Source: Shinella daejeonensis (lineage in GTDB: Bacteria; Pseudomonadota; Alphaproteobacteria; Rhizobiales; Rhizobiaceae). From it: a stretch of DNA of 64,000 nucleotides. The translations under genes and the position numbers were made by a program. Positions 1 to 7,191 of the stretch are shown here, piece by piece. The stretch is from NCBI RefSeq assembly GCF_024281235.1, contig NZ_JAHWXY010000001.1, positions 992,001 through 1,056,000 of the forward strand, in the 5' to 3' direction. Position 1 is the first letter of the stretch. The number at the start of each line of letters is the position of its first letter. The notes below the pieces were generated by a model. That model worked only from the letters and a program-made list of their open reading frames with translations, ran no database searches and was not told the origin of the DNA.

Positions 1-2
1 AC

Positions 3-770
3 GATGCCTTTTCCGCCGCCCATCGCGCCCATGCCTCGACAGAGGGACTGGCCCGGCTGCTGCCCGCCTATGCCGGCCGCACCATGCAGGCCGAACTGGA
101 GGCTCTTGAAAAGGGTCTCGGCAGCCCCGCCCGGCCGGTCGTCGCCATCGTCGGCGGCGCAAAGGTCTCAAGCAAGATCGACCTGCTCCTGAACCTCGTG
201 AAGAAGGTCGACGCGCTGGTGATCGGCGGCGGGATGGCCAATACGTTCCTCGCCGCGCGCGGCGTCGATGTCGGCAAGTCGCTCTGCGAGCACGATCTTG
301 CGGAGACGGCCAAGCAGATCATGATCGAGGCGGCGACCGCCACCTGCGCCATCGTGCTGCCGGAAGACGGCGTCGTCGCCCGGGAGTTCAAGGCGAATGC
401 CGAAAACCAGGTCGTCGCGATAGACGCCATCCCCGCAGACGCGATGATGCTCGATGTCGGGCCGAAGTCGGTCGAGACCGTCAATGCCTGGATTTCCCGC
501 GCAGCCACGCTCGTGTGGAACGGCCCGCTCGGCGCCTTCGAGATCGCCCCCTTCGACAAGGCGACGGTGGCCGCCGCCCGTCACGCCGCCGAATGCACGA
601 AGGAAGGCAGGCTCCTCTCCGTCGCCGGCGGCGGCGACACCGTGGCGGCCCTCAACCATGCCGGCGTCGCCGACAGTTTCACCTATGTCTCGACGGCCGG
701 CGGCGCCTTCCTCGAATGGATGGAAGGCAAGGCCCTGCCCGGCGTCGACGCCCTCAAGCGGCAGGCCTGA
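3..770 (+). CDS. pgk: phosphoglycerate kinase, 5'-truncated by window edge
   Basis: Phosphoglycerate kinase of glycolysis, transferring phosphate between 1,3-bisphosphoglycerate and ADP in the cytosol. The reading frame is open from base 3, so the N-terminal domain and start codon lie outside the window and about 255 C-terminal residues remain. Family hallmarks are visible: [14 protein letters not shown] followed by GGGMANTFL, then [11 protein letters not shown], and near the end the nucleotide-binding [13 protein letters not shown] stretch. It ends in TGA and is followed by a tiny ORF and a strong terminator rather than by the aldolase gene that I recall following pgk in many rhizobia. Identity is secure; only the 5' end is missing. 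Confidence 0.97.
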   Translation, partial: DAFSAAHRAHASTEGLARLLPAYAGRTMQAELEALEKGLGSPARPVVAIVGGAKVSSKIDLLLNLVKKVDALVIGGGMANTFLAARGVDVGKSLCEHDLAETAKQIMIEAATATCAIVLPEDGVVAREFKANAENQVVAIDAIPADAMMLDVGPKSVETVNAWISRAATLVWNGPLGAFEIAPFDKATVAAARHAAECTKEGRLLSVAGGGDTVAALNHAGVADSFTYVSTAGGAFLEWMEGKALPGVDALKRQA

Positions 771-845
771 GCCTTCGGGCTTGCAAGAACGGACGGATCG
801 TCTACACTTTGGCTCAACGTCAACAACAGAAAGGAAGGTGATCCG

Positions 846-917
846 ATGTCTAATGAGAATTTGGCTCCGGCTACGGACATGGGAGTGGTGAAGGAAGCGA
901 GGCAGCCCTCGCTCTGA
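846..917 (+). CDS. possible 23-residue peptide downstream of pgk
   Basis: A 23-codon ORF starts at an ATG preceded by a strong ribosome-binding site (GAAAGGAAGGTG about 6 bases upstream) and ends in TGA, 54 bases before a strong terminator. The peptide is hydrophilic, starts MSNENLAPATD and has no recognisable domain. It sits in the pgk 3' region and could be translated from the pgk transcript, or the segment could be an untranslated 3'-derived small RNA. I do not recognise it. The support is the Shine-Dalgarno sequence only. Confidence 0.35.
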   Translation: MSNENLAPATDMGVVKEARQPSL

Positions 918-970
918 AACGCCTTCCGACGGGCCGCAAGGCCCGGGTCCCGATCGGACCAAGCTCATGG

Positions 971-1002
971 GGGCCGTGCATTGCACGGCCCTTTTGCTTT
1001 TT
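971..1002 (+). terminator. Rho-independent terminator after pgk
   Basis: A 9-bp GC-rich stem (GGGCCGTGC/GCACGGCCC) with a 3-base loop is followed by TTTTGCTTTTTT. It ends the pgk transcript and abuts the stop codon of the convergent small gene. Confidence 0.85.
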
Positions 1003-1157
1003 CACGACCGCAGCAGGACCGTCAGCGCCATCAACGCGAGCGCCGCCACCGCGATCTTCCAGAAATCGCCACGCCGCCGGAGACCGGGCAGCCCAAGCGG
1101 CCGGATGACATGCAGCGCCATCGCGACGATCAGAAGGGCGGGCAGGATTTTCGACAT
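1002..1157 (-). CDS. small hydrophobic membrane protein, 51 aa
   Basis: A 51-residue protein with two hydrophobic segments, one at the N-terminus (MSKILPALLIVAMALHVI) and one at the C-terminus (WKIAVAALALMALTVLL), separated by a basic loop containing LRRRGDFW. This predicts a two-pass inner-membrane protein with a positively charged connector. The ATG at 1157 has a GGAGAAA ribosome-binding site. It is convergent with pgk and divergent from the MFS gene. I recall proteins of this kind being annotated as hypothetical in rhizobia; no function is known to me. Confidence 0.7.
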   Translation of the reverse strand: MSKILPALLIVAMALHVIRPLGLPGLRRRGDFWKIAVAALALMALTVLLRS

Positions 1158-1309
1158 GACGGTTTCTCCTGCCCGTTCCTGTCACACCCCGGACATTTTT
1201 CCAAGCGATCAGCGCGGACATCGAAAAAGACGCACCCTTGCTTTTTTGCATCTGGCATTCGGCTGCCGGTAGGCTATTGCTTCGGGATCGGCGACGTTGC
1301 GGTAGAACC

Positions 1310-2587
1310 ATGCGAACAAACCTTATTTCCGTCTTCGCTCTCCTGCTGGGCACGTTGTTCCTCTTTCTGGGCAACGGATTGCACGGCCTGCTGCTGCCGA
1401 TGCGCGGCGCCTTCGAAGGCTATGAAACCACGATCCTCGGTTTTCTCGGCACGTCCTGGGCCTCGGGATTCGTGCTCGGCTGCCTGCTGGCGCCGGCCGT
1501 GGTCAAGCGCATCGGCCATGTGCGCGCCTTTTCCGGCTTCGCGTCGCTGATCGCCATCATCGCGCTTCTGACCGGCATCCTCGTCGATCCCTACTGGTGG
1601 GTGGTGCTGCGCGCCGTCACCGGCTTTTCCATCGCCGGCATCTCGATGATCATCGAGAGCTGGTTGAACGAACGGGCGACCAACGAAAGCCGCGGGGCGA
1701 TCTTCTCCTTCTATATCGCCATCACCCTCGTCGGCACCGTCGGCGGCCAGATGACGGTGGCGCTCGGCGACGTGACGACGACCGTCCTCTTCATGGTCAC
1801 CGGTATTCTCTACTGCCTCGCCATGCTGCCGACGACGCTTTCCACCGCCGCTTCGCCGCAGCCGCTGAAGCAGGTGCGGCTGGATATTCCCGCCCTGTTC
1901 AGAACCTCTCCCATCGCCTGCGTGGGCATCCTGCTGGTCGGTATCGCCAATGGCGCCTTCGGAACGCTCGGCGCGGTATTCGGCGCCAATGTCGGCCTTC
2001 CCGCCAGCACGATCGCGGTGATGATGAGCGTCGCCATCTTCGCGGGCGCGATCATGCAGCTTCCGGCCGGCCGCGTCTCCGACCGGATAGACCGCCGCAT
2101 GGTGCTGGCCGCGCTCTCGGCGGTGGCCGCCTTTGCCGGAATTGCGCTCTTCGTCTTCCAGCCGGTTTCCGTCGTTCTGCTGCTCGCCCTGACCGCCATC
2201 TATGGCGCGGCCGCGAACTCGCTCTATCCGATCGCCGTATCGCATGCCAACGACTTCGCCAGCGCCGAGGACTTCGTGAAGGTCTCGGGCGGCCTGCTGC
2301 TGCTCTACGGCATCGGCACGATCATCGGGCCGACCATCGGCGGCCCCGTCATGTCCTCGATCAGCCCCTATGCGCTGTTCCTGGTGACGGGCCTCGCCCA
2401 TGTCCTCATCAGCGCCTACGCCATCGTCCGCAGCCGGGTGCGCGCCGCCATGCCCGCGGAAATGCGCGACGCCTACACCACCATCAACCCCGGCACGATG
2501 ACGACGCCGGAAAGCCTGCAACTTTCGCCGCGCGCGCTTGCGCCGTCGTCGGGCGGCGACGATCCGACGGGAGAAAAAACGCCATGA
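1310..2587 (+). CDS. MFS transporter (YcaD-like)
   Basis: A 425-residue major facilitator superfamily permease with about 12 hydrophobic segments, predicted in the inner membrane. The segment GTSWASGFVLGCLLAP followed by VVKRIGHVRAF resembles the MFS loop 2-3 region, and GRVSDRIDRR is the second-half copy of the motif-A signature G-x-x-x-D-R-x-x-R. The ATG at 1310 gives a normal-length N-terminus (MRTNLISVFALLLGT); an in-frame upstream ATG at 1238 would add a non-hydrophobic 24-residue extension and is not preferred. Its stop overlaps the start of the DUF1192 gene by four bases (ATGA), indicating an operon. The substrate cannot be inferred. Confidence 0.9.
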   Translation: MRTNLISVFALLLGTLFLFLGNGLHGLLLPMRGAFEGYETTILGFLGTSWASGFVLGCLLAPAVVKRIGHVRAFSGFASLIAIIALLTGILVDPYWWVVLRAVTGFSIAGISMIIESWLNERATNESRGAIFSFYIAITLVGTVGGQMTVALGDVTTTVLFMVTGILYCLAMLPTTLSTAASPQPLKQVRLDIPALFRTSPIACVGILLVGIANGAFGTLGAVFGANVGLPASTIAVMMSVAIFAGAIMQLPAGRVSDRIDRRMVLAALSAVAAFAGIALFVFQPVSVVLLLALTAIYGAAANSLYPIAVSHANDFASAEDFVKVSGGLLLLYGIGTIIGPTIGGPVMSSISPYALFLVTGLAHVLISAYAIVRSRVRAAMPAEMRDAYTTINPGTMTTPESLQLSPRALAPSSGGDDPTGEKTP

Positions 2588-2772
2588 GCCTCAACGACGA
2601 CGACCGCCCCGCCCGCAAGATGGCGCATGAGATCGGCAGCGATCTTTCGGACCTGTCGGTGGAGGAGCTTGCCGCCCGCATCGATCTTCTGCATCGGGAG
2701 ATCACCAGGCTGGAAGAGGAAAAAGCGAGAAAGGGCGCCAGCCGGGCTTCGGCGGAAAACCTGTTCCGCTAA
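2584..2772 (+). CDS. DUF1192 family protein
   Basis: A 62-residue acidic protein with a central helical, probably coiled-coil segment: LSVEELAARIDLLHREITRLEEEKARK. This matches DUF1192, a small protein widespread in Alphaproteobacteria and of unknown function. It is translationally coupled to the MFS gene through an ATGA overlap. It shares the I-x-x-L-x-x-E-I-x-R-L-E-E-E-K style helix with other small alphaproteobacterial coiled-coil proteins. Family assignment is confident; the role is unknown. Confidence 0.85.
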   Translation: MSLNDDDRPARKMAHEIGSDLSDLSVEELAARIDLLHREITRLEEEKARKGASRASAENLFR

Positions 2773-2773
2773 A

Positions 2774-2815
2774 GCATTTCCCGCCGAAGCGGGATCGTTT
2801 CGGCAGGAATATCAC
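2774..2815. repeat. partial rhizobial mosaic intergenic element (RIME-like)
   Basis: The segment beginning AAGCATTTCCCGCCGAAGCG and continuing into GGATCGTTTCGG is a partial copy of the palindromic intergenic element common in rhizobia. A fuller copy lies at 35768-35873 in this window with the same core GAAGCGGGATCG-TTCGG. Confidence 0.55.
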
Positions 2816-2840
2816 GCGGCCGGACGCAATCCGAATAAAG

Positions 2841-2855
2841 TTAACCGCCCGTTAA
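2841..2855. promoter_or_regulatory. CtrA box, perfect TTAA-N7-TTAA
   Basis: TTAA-CCGCCCG-TTAA matches the full CtrA recognition motif. Two more TTAA half-sites follow at 2859 and 2869, the last ten bases before the -10-like GTATAT at 2875-2880. The cluster overlaps the predicted promoter of the candidate small RNA at 2886-2980. That CtrA recognises TTAA-N7-TTAA is established; its use here is inferred. Confidence 0.6.
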
Positions 2856-2885
2856 GCCTTAACTGCTATTAACAGTATATCCGGC

Positions 2886-2980
2886 TCCTGTCGGATTCAG
2901 ACATTTTCACCGCTTGGCGAATGGGTCTGATTTTCTCCCTGTTTTACCTTGAGAGCCGCTTTTGCGGCTCTTTTTTTGCC
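2886..2980 (+). ncRNA. candidate trans-acting small RNA, about 95 nt
   Basis: The 381-base gap between DUF1192 and rcdA contains no ORF but has the layout of a small RNA gene. A promoter-like TTAAGC-N17-GTATAT (2852-2880) lies in a CtrA-box cluster. It is followed by a hairpin with CAGAC/GTCTG outer stem (about 2898-2929), a single-stranded pyrimidine segment TTTTCTCCCTGTTTTACC carrying an anti-Shine-Dalgarno CUCCCU, and an intrinsic terminator with stem GAGCCGC/GCGGCTC and a seven-T tract (about 2952-2977). A CcrM-type GATTC site lies near the predicted start. The end points are estimates. An alternative is that the terminator simply ends the MFS-DUF1192 transcript about 190 bases downstream. 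Confidence 0.5.
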
Positions 2981-3012
2981 TATCGCTCCGGGCGCCGAAA
3001 GAATTGTGGAGA

Positions 3013-3027
3013 TTAACCCTTTCTTAA
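3013..3027. promoter_or_regulatory. CtrA box upstream of rcdA
   Basis: TTAA-CCCTTTC-TTAA is a perfect TTAA-N7-TTAA CtrA box 128 bases upstream of the rcdA start codon and just downstream of the sRNA terminator. Since RcdA promotes CtrA degradation in Caulobacter, a CtrA site here would form a negative feedback loop. Confidence 0.6.
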
Positions 3028-3154
3028 GAATACCCTTGCGCGAAGTGCGCTAAGGGATCATCTTTGGACTGACAGGCGGCAAGGTGGAACCAGCCCGTTT
3101 CCGGCACGCCATGCTGTCGTCCGTAGCGTTTTGCGTTTCAACAGGGATGAGATC

Positions 3155-3673
3155 ATGTCCGAAAGAGGATTGAACACCGTCAGCTTCGCAGGCCATGTCG
3201 CGTCGTCGGCACAGTTCACTTCCCTCTATGCGGAAGGCATGGGTCTGGTAGAGGAAACGGCGAGCTACCTCGACGGCGTCGGCCGGCAGGCCTCGAAAGT
3301 CCTGCCCCGCATGGCCTCCGTGCTCTATGCGGCCGAATCGATGCGCCTCACCACCCGCCTGATGCAGATGGCCTCCTGGCTGCTCCTCCAGCGCGCCGTC
3401 AACAGCGGCGAAATGAGCCGCGACCAGGTTCTCTCCGAGAAGAGCAAGGTCCGTCTCGACAGCTTCAACGTCGATCGCACCGCGCCCGGCTGGAATGAGC
3501 TGCCGGAAGCCTTTCGCGACCTCATCGAGCGCTCGCTCCGGCTGCAGAACCGCGTTGCGCTGCTCGACCGCGAAATCTACCGGCCGCAGGAGATGCCGGC
3601 CTTCGAGGCGGATGGCCATAACAGCGTACAGGCCCAGATCAACCTGCTCCAGACCGCTTTCGGCGGCAACTGA
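3155..3673 (+). CDS. rcdA: RcdA, adaptor for CtrA proteolysis (DUF1465)
   Basis: A 172-residue DUF1465 protein, the family of RcdA, which in Caulobacter works with CpdR and PopA to deliver CtrA to ClpXP at the cell pole. The sequence is predicted all-helical, starting MSERGLNTVSF, with a central segment LYAAESMRLTTRLMQMASWLLLQRA and an acidic, flexible tail after LLDREIYRPQ. The ATG at 3155 has an AGGGA ribosome-binding site 8 bases upstream; an upstream in-frame TTG at 3131 lacks one. It is preceded by a perfect CtrA box and followed by its own terminator. cpdR lies 45 kb downstream. Family assignment is confident; function is transferred from Caulobacter. Confidence 0.88.
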   Translation: MSERGLNTVSFAGHVASSAQFTSLYAEGMGLVEETASYLDGVGRQASKVLPRMASVLYAAESMRLTTRLMQMASWLLLQRAVNSGEMSRDQVLSEKSKVRLDSFNVDRTAPGWNELPEAFRDLIERSLRLQNRVALLDREIYRPQEMPAFEADGHNSVQAQINLLQTAFGGN

Positions 3674-3697
3674 GACAACCGGCCCGCGATGACCCGG

Positions 3698-3722
3698 ACC
3701 CGGCTTCGGCCGGGTTTTTTTA
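3698..3722 (+). terminator. terminator of rcdA
   Basis: Stem ACCCGGC/GCCGGGT around a UUCG tetraloop followed by seven Ts. The same stem-loop appears in opposite orientation at 3804-3828 for rpmE. Confidence 0.9.
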
Positions 3723-3803
3723 TTGTCTGCACGGCCGGCCAGTCCCGGCCATTCCTGTCGCTACATCCGGTCCGGATCGCCGGAAGAGCCGGCTTCGGAC
3801 AAC

Positions 3804-3828
3804 AAAAAACCCGGCCGAAGCCGGGTTT
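3804..3828 (-). terminator. terminator of rpmE
   Basis: Read on the minus strand this is the identical CCCGGC-UUCG-GCCGGG hairpin followed by a T tract, placed 28 bases after the rpmE stop codon. Confidence 0.9.
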
Positions 3829-3855
3829 CTGAAATCTTTCCGCAGGAAGCAGGTC

Positions 3856-4077
3856 TTAGAGACCGAGGCCCTCGAAGCGCTTCTTGAACTTGGAAACGCG
3901 GCCGCCGCGGTCCATGAGCTGCTGATTGCCGCCCGTCCAGGCCGGATGGGACTTCGGGTCGATTTCAAGGTTCATCGTCGCGCCTTCCGAACCCCAGGTC
4001 GAGCGGGTTTCGTACTCGGTGCCATCGGTCATCACGACCTTGATCGTGTGGTACTCGGGATGGATATCAGCCTTCAT
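3856..4077 (-). CDS. rpmE: 50S ribosomal protein L31
   Basis: A 73-residue large-subunit protein L31 beginning [20 protein letters not shown], with [22 protein letters not shown] near the C-terminus, the standard L31 signature. It contains no cysteine, so it is the zinc-independent (C-minus) form. The ATG at 4077 has an AGGAAG ribosome-binding site 9 bases upstream; longer in-frame starts add a sequence without similarity to L31. It is divergent from the ABC exporter gene and convergent with rcdA, and it is terminated by its own hairpin. Confidence 0.97.
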   Translation of the reverse strand: MKADIHPEYHTIKVVMTDGTEYETRSTWGSEGATMNLEIDPKSHPAWTGGNQQLMDRGGRVSKFKKRFEGLGL

Positions 4078-4239
4078 GACAATCTTCCTGCCTGTTCCGG
4101 GTGGCCATTTGTCGCAACGCATTGCGGCAGCGGAGCCAAAGACGTAAGAAGCCGTGGTCGGCTGGACCTACGGCTTCCCAATTCGATGGCGAGCCTATAC
4201 ATGATGGCCATCCGGATAACAAGAGCCGAAAGTGAATTC

Positions 4240-6096
4240 ATGCCGCAAGGCACTGGAAACGAGGGCATGGTGGCCGTAGACAGACAAACCGCCGCGACAG
4301 CGCGGACCGGACGCAAAACGATTCGCCCCCTTGGCAGGCTTCTGCCTTATCTCGCCCGCTACCGTCGGCTCGTCGCAGGCGCCGTGGTGGCGCTGGTGAC
4401 GGCGGCGGTGACGACGCTGGCCCTGCCCGTCGCCGTGCGACGCATGATCGACCACGGCTTCAGCGGAGCCGACGCCAGCTTCATCAATACCTATTTCATG
4501 ATGCTTTTCGCGCTCGCCGGCCTGCTCGCGCTGGCCAGCGCCACGCGCTACTATTTCGTCATCACCCTCGGCGAGCGCCTTGTCGCCGACGTGAGGCACG
4601 ATGTCTTCGCCCATGTGACGACACTCTCGCCCGCGTTCTTCGACGTCAACCAGTCCGGCGAGATCGTGTCGCGGCTCACCGCCGACACCACCCAGATCAA
4701 GTCGGCGGTCGGCGCCACCGCCTCGGTGGCCCTGCGGAACCTCATTCTCTGCCTCGGCGCCATCGCCATGATGGTCTACACGAGCCCGAAGCTCTCCAGT
4801 CTCGTTCTCGCGGCCATTCCGCTGATCGTCTTCCCGCTCATCGCTTTCGGCCGCTCCGTACGCCGCCGTTCCCGGCAGGCGCAGGACACGCTTGCCGCGG
4901 CCACCGCCTATGCCAGCGAGGCGATCGGCGCCACCCGCACGCTTCAGGCCTTCAACGCCGAGGCCGCCGCCCGCGACCGCTTCTCCGCCGCCGTCGAGGA
5001 CGCCTATGGCGCGGCGCGCGGGGCGATCCGCGCCCGCTCGTTTCTCACCGGCTTCGCCATCGCCATGATCTTCGGATCGGTCGTCGCCGTGCTCTGGTTC
5101 GGCGCCCGCGACGTGCTGTCGGGAACGCTTTCGGCCGGAACGCTCGGCCAGTTCCTGCTCTATGCCGTCTTCGCGGCCGGCAGCCTCGGCGCGCTTTCGG
5201 AAGTCTGGGGAGAGCTTTCCCAGGCGGCCGGTGCCGCCGAGCGGCTGACGGAACTGCTGGAGGAACCGGCGGTCATCACCGCACCGGCCACGCCCGTTGC
5301 CCTGCCCGTGCCGCCACAGGGGGCGCTCTCTTTCGAGGACGTGCATTTCTCCTATCCCGCCCGGCCGGGCTATCGCAGCGTCAACGGCCTGAGCTTCTCG
5401 GTCGCGCCCGGCGAGACGGTCGCCATCGTCGGCCCCTCCGGTGCCGGCAAGAGCACGATCCTGTCGCTGATGCTGCGTTTTTATGATCCCGAATCCGGCC
5501 GCATCACGCTGGACGGCATCGATCTTCGCGCCGCCGATCCCGGTGAATTGCGCCGGCGTATCGCCATGGTGCCGCAGGACGTGACGATCTTCGCCGCGAC
5601 GATCCGCGACAATATCGCCTTCGGCATGCCGGATGCCGGCGAGGAGGCGATCCGCGCCGCCGCGCGCGCCGCCCAGGCCGAGGAATTCATCCTCCATATG
5701 GAAAAGGGTTACGACACGCCCGTCGGCGAAAGAGGCGTTACCCTTTCCGGCGGCCAGCGCCAGCGCATCGCCATTGCCCGCGCCATCTTGAAGGATGCGC
5801 CGATCCTGCTGCTCGACGAGGCCACCTCGGCACTCGACGCCGAAAGCGAGACTCTGGTGCAAAAGGCGCTGGAGGGCCAGATGGGCACCCGCACCACCAT
5901 CGTCATCGCCCATCGTCTCGCCACCGTGCTCAAGGCCGACCGCATCCTCGTCATGGAAAGCGGGCGGGTGGTGGAGGAAGGCACACACCAGTCGCTGATC
6001 CGCCACGACGGTCTCTACGCCCGCCTCGCCCGCCTGCAATTCGACCATGGCGGCCAGGCTTTTCTCGACGAGAACCCGGCGCAGGCGACCGCCTGA
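4240..6096 (+). CDS. ABC exporter, fused permease-ATPase (MsbA/BmrA type)
   Basis: An approximately 618-residue half-transporter: an N-terminal type-1 exporter membrane domain with about six helices (residues 30-330) and a C-terminal nucleotide-binding domain. Motifs are Walker A GPSGAGKST, Q-loop MVPQDV, signature LSGGQRQR, Walker B ILLLDEATSALD and the H-loop histidine in IVIAHRLATV. It should act as a homodimer exporting lipids, drugs or peptides; the substrate is unknown. The start at 4240 (MPQGTGNEG) was chosen because the protein N-terminus then has family length; the ATG at 4267 is an alternative, and neither has a strong ribosome-binding site. A terminator follows. Confidence 0.92.
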   Translation: MPQGTGNEGMVAVDRQTAATARTGRKTIRPLGRLLPYLARYRRLVAGAVVALVTAAVTTLALPVAVRRMIDHGFSGADASFINTYFMMLFALAGLLALASATRYYFVITLGERLVADVRHDVFAHVTTLSPAFFDVNQSGEIVSRLTADTTQIKSAVGATASVALRNLILCLGAIAMMVYTSPKLSSLVLAAIPLIVFPLIAFGRSVRRRSRQAQDTLAAATAYASEAIGATRTLQAFNAEAAARDRFSAAVEDAYGAARGAIRARSFLTGFAIAMIFGSVVAVLWFGARDVLSGTLSAGTLGQFLLYAVFAAGSLGALSEVWGELSQAAGAAERLTELLEEPAVITAPATPVALPVPPQGALSFEDVHFSYPARPGYRSVNGLSFSVAPGETVAIVGPSGAGKSTILSLMLRFYDPESGRITLDGIDLRAADPGELRRRIAMVPQDVTIFAATIRDNIAFGMPDAGEEAIRAAARAAQAEEFILHMEKGYDTPVGERGVTLSGGQRQRIAIARAILKDAPILLLDEATSALDAESETLVQKALEGQMGTRTTIVIAHRLATVLKADRILVMESGRVVEEGTHQSLIRHDGLYARLARLQFDHGGQAFLDENPAQATA

Positions 6097-6123
6097 CGCC
6101 TCTTGGGGGCAATTGCCGGGAAC

Positions 6124-6153
6124 CGGAGTGCGCCGGAAATGCTCCGTTTTTTT
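6124..6153 (+). terminator. terminator after ABC exporter gene
   Basis: Stem CGGAG/CTCCG around a 13-base loop followed by TTTTTTTG. It lies between the convergent exporter gene and the OmpA-domain gene. Confidence 0.65.
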
Positions 6154-6157
6154 GTTT

Positions 6158-7189
6158 CTAACGCTCGGTGAGCTTCAGTTCGATCCGTCGGTTGGTCGCG
6201 CGCGCCGTGGCATCGTCGCCTTCGGCGATCGGCTGGAATTCGCCGAATCCGGCCGCAACCAGCCGGTTTGCCGGCACGCCGTTGGCGATCAGGAACTTCA
6301 CCACCGCCGTCGCGCGGGCCGAGGACAGCTCCCAGTTGTCGCGATAGCGGCCGGTGCCGCTGAGCGGCACATTGTCCGTATGTCCGTCGACGCGCAGCAC
6401 CCAGGTGATTTCCGGCGGGATCTCCCGCGCAAGGTCTATCAGCGCGGCGGCGAGCTTCTTCATCTCCGCCTGACCTGCCTCGTTCAGGTCGCTGCCGCCG
6501 GAGGGAAACAGCACTTCCGACTGGAACACGAAGCGGTCACCGACGATCCGGATATTCTCGCGGTCGGAAAGGATCTCACGCAATCGTCCGAAGAAATCCG
6601 AGCGATAGCGGTTGAGTTCCTGTACGCGCTGGGCAAGCGCCACATTGAGACGGCGGCCGAGATCGGCGATCTTCGTCTGCGACGCCTCGTCCTTCGCCTC
6701 GGAGGCCTGCAACGCCTCCTCAACCGCCGCGATCTGGCTGCGCAATGCGGCGATCTGCTGGTTGAGCAGCTCGATCTGGCTCATGGCGCGGGCGCTCACC
6801 TGCTTTTCCGTATCGAGTTCCCGCGTCAGCGTGCCGACGCGCGCATTGGCCTCGCCCGCCGCGCCGGTTCCCCGGTCGAGAAGCTGCTGGAGGCGCGAGC
6901 GCTCGTCTTCCGACTGGTCGAGCGACGCCTGAAGATTGGCCAGCGCATCCTCCAGATCCTGCTTGCCGCTCTTTTCCAGCGCCAGGAGCTGGGTCAGTTC
7001 GTTGATCTGGCTCGTCAGCCGGTTGAGCACGTCGTCCTTGCCGGAAATCTCGCGGCTGAGGAAGAACTGGGCCAGCACGAAAACCGTGAGCAGGAACATG
7101 ATGGCGAGAAGCAGCGTCGAAAGCGCATCGACGAAGCCGGGCCAGTAATCGACGGTGCGCTGGCTGCGACGGTTGCGGGCGAGCGCCAT
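6158..7189 (-). CDS. MotB-like protein: TM helix, coiled coil, OmpA domain
   Basis: A 343-residue protein with one N-terminal membrane helix (about 18-46) containing Asp21 in FVDALSTLLL, the position of the proton-carrying aspartate of MotB and ExbD. A long coiled coil follows at about residues 55-190. The C-terminal OmpA-like peptidoglycan-binding domain contains FPSGGSDL, VDGHTDNVPL and the terminal NRRIELKLTER. It is encoded two bases after the MotA-like partner, so the two probably form a stator-type ion channel anchored to the cell wall. It is not next to flagellar genes, and its coiled coil is longer than in flagellar MotB. The process it drives is unknown. Rhizobial homologues are, as I recall, usually annotated only as peptidoglycan-binding proteins. 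Confidence 0.88.
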   Translation of the reverse strand: MALARNRRSQRTVDYWPGFVDALSTLLLAIMFLLTVFVLAQFFLSREISGKDDVLNRLTSQINELTQLLALEKSGKQDLEDALANLQASLDQSEDERSRLQQLLDRGTGAAGEANARVGTLTRELDTEKQVSARAMSQIELLNQQIAALRSQIAAVEEALQASEAKDEASQTKIADLGRRLNVALAQRVQELNRYRSDFFGRLREILSDRENIRIVGDRFVFQSEVLFPSGGSDLNEAGQAEMKKLAAALIDLAREIPPEITWVLRVDGHTDNVPLSGTGRYRDNWELSSARATAVVKFLIANGVPANRLVAAGFGEFQPIAEGDDATARATNRRIELKLTER

Positions 7190-7191
7190 CG

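Noticed and set aside
4195..6048. A 617-codon ORF opposite the ABC exporter
   Set aside because: Antisense shadow of a GC-rich gene; low-complexity composition and no ribosome-binding site.
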